A stretch of 53,806 bases of DNA from Myxococcales bacterium (lineage in GTDB: Bacteria; Myxococcota_A; SURF-8). The stretch lies in the NCBI GenBank assembly GCA_003598065.1, contig QZKR01000046.1, positions 1-53,806 of the forward strand, given 5' to 3'. The notes under the pieces are model-generated. The model saw only the letters and a list, made by a program, of their open reading frames with translations. It was not told where the DNA came from and ran no database searches. Positions within the stretch are counted from its first letter, which is position 1. Every line of letters begins with the position of its first letter. Shown here piece by piece: positions 48,475 through 53,806 of the stretch. The position numbers were made by a program, and so were the translations under genes.

Positions 48475-49547
48475 GTCCGCCCCCGTCGCCAGCGGAAAAA
48501 GGCAAGCGCCGCTATCGCCAGAGCCGGCAGAAGAAGCGCCGGCGTCGGCGGAAACAATGCCTTGTCGCTCAACACCAGCGCCGCCCGCTCCAATAAGTAA
48601 TACGCGAATGTCGCTCCGGCGGCGACCGCCCAGGCGGCCTGTCGGGAGGCGAAACTGTTTCGGCAGCCGAAGGCGAAGGCGAACAGGCTGAAACCGACGA
48701 CAGCCGTTCCGCTCGCCCATCGCCGGGCCAGTTCGCTGCGCATCCGACGGCAGTCATCGTCGGTCGAAGGGCAAGTCCGCGTTTGCCGCGCCAGGGAGAG
48801 TGAGTCGCTGGTCTGCCAGGAAGCGAAGCCGGCCTGTTCGGATTGAATCCATAACCCCGCGTTCAGAGTCAGATGGTCGAACGAGGCGCGCCGGGTCTGC
48901 GCGCCCTGCGTCCATTCCCACGTTCCCGATTCCAATTGCAGACGAGGCGAGGGTCCGGCCGTGGTCAGCTGCGCCTGCTTGGCCCAGAAAACATGCCGTT
49001 CGTCCGTCTTTTCGATGGCGAAAAACGGCTGCGACAAGGCGCCGTCGCCGCCGACGCCCTGAGCGCTCAGGAAAAATTTGCCATCGAGGTCCACGGTCTG
49101 ACCGGCGGCAAGAGTGGCGTTGAGCGTTTCCGCAAAGCCGCTTTCCGCCGTGCGAATGGCGCGATCCAGGCTTTGCGGGGCGAGGATATGGGCCAGGCCG
49201 AGCACGGCCGTCGCGACAAGAAGCGCCGTCAAACCGATCGGCATAAGCAGCCGACAGGGCGAAATTCCGGCGGCGGCCAGGGCCGGCCATTCGCCGTCGC
49301 GGCGCAAGCGGGCGAAGACGAGCAGCCAGGCGGCAAGCTGAGCCAAAGGCAGGGCGACGGCGAGCAGGGGCGGCAACGCATTGGCGGCCAGCGAAAGCGC
49401 CTGCCGCCAGCCCAGGTTTGCGGCGAAGAGATTCGCGCCCAGGCGCGGCGTCTGAGCCACGGCGAGGACGGCCAGAATCGCCGCCATGGCGGCGGCGAAC
49501 TGCCGCGACCAATCGGCAAGCAGGCTGCGGGAAAGGCGGCGCATCAT
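48471..49547 (-). CDS. lptF: LptF/LptG-family permease (LptF position)
   Basis: 358 aa with the same layout as its partner. The N-terminal helices include LPPLLAVALPLAQLAAWLLVF and the conserved RRDGEWPALAAAGISPCRLL loop contacting the ATPase. The periplasmic jellyroll is about 120-230. ATG ATG at the start; 4-nt overlap with the next gene. Supports an outer membrane containing LPS. Confidence 0.87.
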   Translation of the reverse strand: MMRRLSRSLLADWSRQFAAAMAAILAVLAVAQTPRLGANLFAANLGWRQALSLAANALPPLLAVALPLAQLAAWLLVFARLRRDGEWPALAAAGISPCRLLMPIGLTALLVATAVLGLAHILAPQSLDRAIRTAESGFAETLNATLAAGQTVDLDGKFFLSAQGVGGDGALSQPFFAIEKTDERHVFWAKQAQLTTAGPSPRLQLESGTWEWTQGAQTRRASFDHLTLNAGLWIQSEQAGFASWQTSDSLSLARQTRTCPSTDDDCRRMRSELARRWASGTAVVGFSLFAFAFGCRNSFASRQAAWAVAAGATFAYYLLERAALVLSDKALFPPTPALLLPALAIAALAFFRWRRGRT

Positions 49548-49696
49548 GGCCGCAAGCTAACATGCCGGACGCCGGGGAGGCAATCCCGCCGGCGGCCCGC
49601 CATGCCCAAATCTGTAGACAGATGGCGGCGACTCCTTTATAGTGGCGGAAAGAAATGCCGGAAGGTTGGATCGAGGGGCGGTGAGGGTGAGCTGAA

Positions 49697-50584
49697 ATGA
49701 TCGTGACCCTGCTAGGCGTGCGCGGCTCGCGCCCCGTGTCGAGAATGGACATGCTCCGCTACGGCGGCAACACCACCTCGTTCAAAATCGAGGTGCAGGG
49801 CGTGCCGCCCATTTACATCGACGGCGGAACGGGGCTTTACGAGGAAGGCGTGCGGCTGTTGTCGCGCGGCGTACCATCCAAGCTGTGCATTTTCATCACC
49901 CATACCCATTGGGACCACATGCTCTCCTTCCCCTTCTTCGCGCCGATGTACGAGGAGGCGTGCGAAGTCTCTTTCTATGCGCCGATCTCCCGCAACCAGC
50001 GTTTCGAAACGCTCATCAAAGGCCAGTACAACCCGCGGGCGTTTCCGGTGCCCTACGACCAGCTCAAAGCCCGGCAGACGTTCATCGACGCGCGACCGGG
50101 GGATCGCTTCACCATCGGCCGTGTGACGGCTGCCTGTTTCCAGCTCAACCACCCGGGTACGACGATCGGCTGGCGCATGGAGGCCGACGACCAGTCGGTC
50201 GTCGTCGTCACCGACAACGCCCCGATCGAGGACAACCGGCTCGGCGAGGGCATGGAAGAGGCGTATCGCGCCGATCCCGAGGGCTTCGAGCGAAAATGGA
50301 CGGAGGGGCTCATCCGTTTCATGGCCGACGCCGATCTTGTGATCTACGACACGCACTTCACCGACGAGAGCATCAAGGGCAAGCGGCACTGGGGTCACTC
50401 CACGCCGACCATGGCCATCGAGCATGCCAAGCGCGCCCGGGCCAAACGGCTCCTGCTGCATCATCATGCCCCGGAAGACACCGACGAAGCCGTGGAGCAC
50501 AAGGCGGCCGAGGCGTGGCGGTTGGCCAAGGACACCGAACTTGACGTTCAACCCGCCTCGGAGGGGATGACGATATGGCTTTGA
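49697..50584 (+). CDS. Metallo-beta-lactamase-fold hydrolase (PhnP/RNase Z-like group)
   Basis: 295 aa. It begins MIVTLLGVRGSRPVS and DMLRYGGNTTSF (cyclic-phosphodiesterase-like group). The HxHxDH site is THTHWDHM, with NHPGTTIG, VVVTDNAP and LLLHHHAPED for the remaining ligands. It overlaps the next gene by 10 bp, and the two are paralogues. Likely a phosphodiesterase, but the substrate is unknown. Confidence 0.88.
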   Translation: MIVTLLGVRGSRPVSRMDMLRYGGNTTSFKIEVQGVPPIYIDGGTGLYEEGVRLLSRGVPSKLCIFITHTHWDHMLSFPFFAPMYEEACEVSFYAPISRNQRFETLIKGQYNPRAFPVPYDQLKARQTFIDARPGDRFTIGRVTAACFQLNHPGTTIGWRMEADDQSVVVVTDNAPIEDNRLGEGMEEAYRADPEGFERKWTEGLIRFMADADLVIYDTHFTDESIKGKRHWGHSTPTMAIEHAKRARAKRLLLHHHAPEDTDEAVEHKAAEAWRLAKDTELDVQPASEGMTIWL

Positions 50585-51408
50585 GCGTCCTCTTCTACGG
50601 CACGCGAGGCCAGATCATGTCGGTTTCCAGCGACCGGCTGATCTACGGCGGCCATACGCCCTGCCTGACGGTGAACGAGGGAGAAGAACGGTTGATCGTC
50701 GATGCCGGTTTCGGCATCTCCAATCTGGCCCACGAACTGATGAACGGCAAAAACGGGCCGGCGCGGAACGAATTCCACATTCTCCTGTCGCACTTCCACT
50801 GGGACCACATTCAAGGTCTCATGTACTTCAGCCCCATCTACTTCGAACATAATCGGATCAACGTCTATACGCCGTTCGAGGTCGATGTGGTCAAGGAGGT
50901 GTTAAACCTTCTTTTGGACGGCTCCTATTCGCCGTTCAACGGTCTGGCGAGCCTGCCCTGCACCTGGAATTTCGTCAAACTGAACGGCTCGAATCGCGTC
51001 GGTCCCTTCAACGTGTCTTTCCATCCGACGGCGCACATCGGCGAGTGCTACGCCTATCGCATCACCTCCGACGAGGGACGGGTCGTCTACGTCACCGACC
51101 ACGACGCGCGGTCTTCGCCGGCGAACGAAAGCCTCGTGGCCTGGGCCAAAGACTGCGACATCCTCATCCACGAAGCGATGTTCACGCCGAGCGAGTACAG
51201 CCTGTTCCCGGACCTGGGGCACAGTTCGTTCATCTCGGCGATGGAGAACGCCCAGCGCATCGGCGCCCCCATGACCCTGCTGACGCACCACGCCGCGCGG
51301 CGCAACGACTCGGAACTGGCCGAGCACGAGCGCTATCTGGAGAAACTTTTCAACAACCGCGACCGCAAGCTGGCCTTCGCCCGCGAAGGAATCAACTACC
51401 GGCTCTGA
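50575..51408 (+). CDS. Metallo-beta-lactamase-fold hydrolase, paralogue of the upstream gene
   Basis: 277 aa. VLFYGTRGQIMSVSSD and LIYGGHTPCL align with the start of the upstream protein; SHFHWDHIQG is the metal motif, YVTDHDA carries the Asp and LTHHAARRND the final His. GGAGGGG precedes the ATG. Translational coupling with the upstream paralogue suggests a heteromeric or paired function (inference). Confidence 0.88.
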   Translation: MALSVLFYGTRGQIMSVSSDRLIYGGHTPCLTVNEGEERLIVDAGFGISNLAHELMNGKNGPARNEFHILLSHFHWDHIQGLMYFSPIYFEHNRINVYTPFEVDVVKEVLNLLLDGSYSPFNGLASLPCTWNFVKLNGSNRVGPFNVSFHPTAHIGECYAYRITSDEGRVVYVTDHDARSSPANESLVAWAKDCDILIHEAMFTPSEYSLFPDLGHSSFISAMENAQRIGAPMTLLTHHAARRNDSELAEHERYLEKLFNNRDRKLAFAREGINYRL

Positions 51409-51437
51409 AGCCGCCCGTCCGCTGCGTTGTCGAGTCG

Positions 51438-52256
51438 CTATTTCACGACGTTCAGAAGCGTGATGTAGTAGTAGAAGAACGGCGCGCCGAACATCACGGC
51501 GTCGATGCGGTCGAGGATGCCGCCGTGCCCGGGGATGAGCCGACCGGAGTCCTTGATGCCGTATGAACGCTTCAGGAGCGACTCGGCAAGGTCGCCCACC
51601 TGGCCGATGGCGCTCGTACCCAAGGCGGCCAGGACGATATGGTGCGCCGGCCAGTCGATGGAGAGCATCCAGGCGAAGAGAAACGCGCTGGCGATGCCGA
51701 ATATAGTTCCGCCCACGGCTCCTTCCCAGGTTTTCTTCGGGCTCACCTTCTCGTAAAGCTTGCGCCGGCCGAAATACTTGCCGCCGAAGTAGCCGCCGGT
51801 GTCGGTGAGCCAGACGATGGCCAGCAGCATCGTCACGCATTTCCAGCCATCCGGCAGATGAAGCAGGGCGACGAAGAAAATTATCAGACAGTCAACGTAG
51901 ACGATGCCCAGCACGGCGCTGCCGATGCGATGAGCTACGGTCTGGATGTCGCCGGTGCGGAAGACGAAAAAGAAAAACATTGCGGTGAAGGCGATCAGCA
52001 GCGGGAGGTGGAAGGCGAGCGGTCCCGCGTCGAAGATGATGGCCAGTCCCCAGACGGCGTAAAGCGCCCCGCCCGTCGCCGTCCCCATCCGGCGCACGGC
52101 GGCGTCATCGGGAAAGGCCATGGCGAAGTATTCCGTCAGCGCCCAGAGCGCCACAAGCAGGAAGAACACGAAGTTCGCCACCGGACCGGCGTACATCATG
52201 AACGGCACGACGATCGGGACCGCCACGACGGCGGTGAGTATGCGTTTCCAAAGCAT
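51438..52256 (-). CDS. cdsA: Phosphatidate cytidylyltransferase
   Basis: 272 aa, about eight membrane segments. Makes CDP-diacylglycerol from phosphatidate and CTP, supplying PgsA. The full C-terminal signature is present: SLLKRSYGIKDSGRLIPGHG followed by GILDRID. The ATG at 52256 overlaps the upstream uppS stop (TGATG), so translation is coupled. A longer frame reaching 53081 is a read-through artefact over uppS in another frame. Confidence 0.94.
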   Translation of the reverse strand: MLWKRILTAVVAVPIVVPFMMYAGPVANFVFFLLVALWALTEYFAMAFPDDAAVRRMGTATGGALYAVWGLAIIFDAGPLAFHLPLLIAFTAMFFFFVFRTGDIQTVAHRIGSAVLGIVYVDCLIIFFVALLHLPDGWKCVTMLLAIVWLTDTGGYFGGKYFGRRKLYEKVSPKKTWEGAVGGTIFGIASAFLFAWMLSIDWPAHHIVLAALGTSAIGQVGDLAESLLKRSYGIKDSGRLIPGHGGILDRIDAVMFGAPFFYYYITLLNVVK

Positions 52257-53017
52257 CAGCGGGCATCCTTTCGCGGGCGGGAAAGCTTTGCGGTCTGGGC
52301 CGAGGTTTTGCCGAAACGGCGCTCCCTCGCCTGATAATCGGCGATCGCCGTTTCCAGGTCGGCGCGGGTGAAATCGGGCCAGAACACCGGGGTGAAGTAA
52401 AGCTCGGCGTAGGTAAGCTGCCAGGGAAGAAAGCCGGAGATCCGTTGCTCCCCCGAGGTGCGGATCATCAGATCGATGGGCGGAAGATCGGGAACGTAGA
52501 GATGCTGCTCGAAAAATTCCGGCGTGACGGCCTCGGGAGCGACCTGGCCGGATGCCGCCTTGCCGGCGATCGCCTGACAGGCATCGACGATTTCCTCTTT
52601 GCCGCCGTAAGCGAGGCAAAGATTGAGCGTCATGCCGCGATTGTTCGCCGTTTCGGCGATCAGCGGCAGAAGCTTTTCCCGCACCGAGTCGGGCAGCTTG
52701 GCGAGGCGGCCGGAGACGACGAGACGGATGCTGTTTTTCAGGAGCGTCGCCCGTTCCCCGACCAGGAAGCGGCGCAAAAGCCCCATCAGGGCGCGGACTT
52801 CGAGCCTGGGGCGCGACCAGTTTTCCTCGGAAAAAGCGTAGAGGGAGAGCGCTTTGACGCCCAGTTCGCGGCAGGCGGTGACGATGCGCCGCACGGTCTC
52901 CGCCCCCTTTTCGTGACCGCGAACCCGCTGGAGCTTGCGCTTTTGCGCCCAGCGGCCGTTGCCGTCCATGATGATGGCGATGTGCCGCGGCATCCAGGCG
53001 GCGTCGAGAGTCGGCAT
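52256..53017 (-). CDS. uppS: Undecaprenyl diphosphate synthase (cis-prenyltransferase)
   Basis: 253 aa. Condenses IPP onto farnesyl diphosphate to give the lipid carrier for peptidoglycan and LPS. Motifs: HIAIIMDGNGRWA (catalytic Asp, diphosphate binding), RGHEKGAE, LYAFSEENWSRP, and the C-terminal IRTSGEQRISGFLPWQ with YAELYF. The start at 53017 follows GGAGGGGAGG; a longer frame from 53050 exists but is less well spaced. Standard uppS-cdsA order. Confidence 0.95.
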   Translation of the reverse strand: MPTLDAAWMPRHIAIIMDGNGRWAQKRKLQRVRGHEKGAETVRRIVTACRELGVKALSLYAFSEENWSRPRLEVRALMGLLRRFLVGERATLLKNSIRLVVSGRLAKLPDSVREKLLPLIAETANNRGMTLNLCLAYGGKEEIVDACQAIAGKAASGQVAPEAVTPEFFEQHLYVPDLPPIDLMIRTSGEQRISGFLPWQLTYAELYFTPVFWPDFTRADLETAIADYQARERRFGKTSAQTAKLSRPRKDAR

Positions 53018-53196
53018 CCTCCCCTCCGGGGGTTGTTTGGCGCGCACCATAGCACAGGCGCTCCCCGAGCGTCAATTCCACTTAAAAGACTTTGGCCGCT
53101 TCCTGCGCGCGCGCGAAAACTATTTCTGCGCTTGCGCTTTTTGCCCGTCGTGGCAGAATCGCCGCAGATCGATTGCTTCTTGAATGGAGGTTCGCC

Positions 53197-53589
53197 ATGC
53201 GACTGGTTGAAACCCGTCCTCCGTCGTTTCCCGAAGCGCCGCTTGACGCGCTGCTTTCCTGGAAACCCCGCGAGCGCTGGCAGGTGGTCTGCGGCGACGA
53301 GGCGCACTGGCGCGTCGGTGTCTACTCGCCGGGCGAAGCGAGCCGGGCCGATGTGAAAGAGCTGGAAAAGCACGACTGCCCGGAGTTTTTTCTGCTGCTC
53401 TCCGGCCGGCTCACGCTCGTGATGTCGGAGAACGGTCGTGTTCGCGACGCGCCGTTGGAGATCGGCAAGCCGATCCTCGTCGCCTCGCCCCATTGCGGTT
53501 ATTGCCCCGACGGCCCGCATACCGGCGTGGCCCTGGTCATCGAGCGCGATCGATTCGTCACCGAGTACAGGCCGGTGACGGAGTGGTGA
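53197..53589 (+). CDS. Small cupin-like protein
   Basis: 130 aa. The middle resembles a single cupin barrel (HDCPEFFLLLSGRLTLVM, then GKPILVASPHCGYCPDGPHTG), with His residues where cupins bind metal. The function is unknown; some similar small cupins sit near sugar genes. TGGAGG gives the start at 53197. Galactokinase follows 73 bp later. Confidence 0.75.
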   Translation: MRLVETRPPSFPEAPLDALLSWKPRERWQVVCGDEAHWRVGVYSPGEASRADVKELEKHDCPEFFLLLSGRLTLVMSENGRVRDAPLEIGKPILVASPHCGYCPDGPHTGVALVIERDRFVTEYRPVTEW

Positions 53590-53661
53590 GCGAGCCGGGG
53601 GCTGCATAAACAGCCGCCTCGTCCTTTCGAGCGGAAACGATTTTTTCCCAGGAGGTTGCTT

Positions 53662-53806
53662 ATGGCGCTCTTTAATGCCCTCTGGCAAGCCGACGCCGAT
53701 GCCTTTCATCGGCAGTTTGGAGTGGGAGGCGGGCTTGTCGCCGTGGCCGCGCCGGGGCGGGTGAACCTCATCGGCGAGCACACCGACTACCACGACGGCT
53801 TCGTTC
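53662..53806 (+). CDS. galK: Galactokinase, 5' part (cut by window edge)
   Basis: 48 codons visible. [19 protein letters not shown] is the GHMP galactokinase signature, including the galactose-binding EHTDY. ATG 53662 has AGGAGG 6 nt upstream. Phosphorylates galactose at C1 in the Leloir pathway. The rest lies beyond the window. Confidence 0.9.
   Translation, partial: MALFNALWQADADAFHRQFGVGGGLVAVAAPGRVNLIGEHTDYHDGFV

Noticed and set aside
51438-53081. A single 547-aa fusion of cdsA with upstream sequence
   Set aside because: The upstream part is uppS read in another frame. CdsA begins at the ATG 52256 coupled to the uppS stop.

Overview
The window looks like a chromosomal contig of a high-G+C Gram-negative bacterium, probably from the former Deltaproteobacteria (a Myxococcota-like lineage). 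The evidence is: the LptF/LptG pair and Lgt (outer membrane and lipoprotein biogenesis); many lipobox proteins with Asp/Glu/Gly-rich (DGD) linkers; a Cys-rich protein with PDGD and thrombospondin-type-3 repeats; a metalloprotease with a MYXO-CTERM-like tail (Gly-Cys, membrane helix, Arg cluster); and a Ser/Thr kinase beside an FHA protein. The species cannot be fixed from the sequence.

Layout. 0-13.3 kb: Gfo/Idh/MocA oxidoreductase, alpha/beta hydrolase, GH31 lipoprotein, sugar epimerase, CPA2 cation/proton antiporter, enolase-superfamily enzyme, an IDI-2-like fragment, a large lipoprotein, a HAD-IB phosphatase and ThiD. 13.3-19.5 kb: the PDGD protein, then CoaX, an acidic helical-repeat protein and a LonB-like protease. 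19.5-20.6 kb: a small A+T-rich DUF2513 gene between palindromic repeats. 20.6-30.3 kb: PgsA, GNAT, MarC, a tandem ATP-grasp fusion, a Ser/Thr kinase facing an FHA-radical SAM-ArfB-like operon. 30.5-34.8 kb: a GH5 lipoprotein and the MYXO-CTERM-like metalloprotease.

34.8-40.65 kb is an A+T-richer accessory island. It holds a BamE-like lipoprotein and a DUF4041/GIY-YIG gene split by a 3,634-bp IS1-family element. The element has perfect 16-bp terminal inverted repeats and an 8-bp target duplication (CGAACATG). Removing it with one target copy restores a 549-codon host frame. Besides the transposase it carries a ParA/MinD-like ATPase with five 19-bp iterons upstream, a Panacea-domain antitoxin with an unrecognised 151-aa partner (probable PanAT pair, near-consensus promoter), and about 400 nt of hairpin-rich non-coding sequence including a tRNA-like fold ending in CCA. 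This is the strongest candidate for something undescribed: a compact IS1-type transposon with partition-like and addiction modules.

40.7-53.8 kb returns to host-type sequence: an endonuclease/exonuclease/phosphatase lipoprotein whose 5' end contains a REP-like repeat, a CotH-kinase-type lipoprotein, MBL-fold hydrolases, a DGD lipoprotein, Lgt-PilZ, LptF-LptG, two overlapping MBL-fold genes, UppS-CdsA, a cupin-like protein and the 5' end of galactokinase. Housekeeping membrane-lipid genes (PgsA, CdsA, UppS, Lgt, LptFG) are interspersed with secreted carbohydrate-active lipoproteins, which suggests a heterotroph that degrades polymers at its surface.
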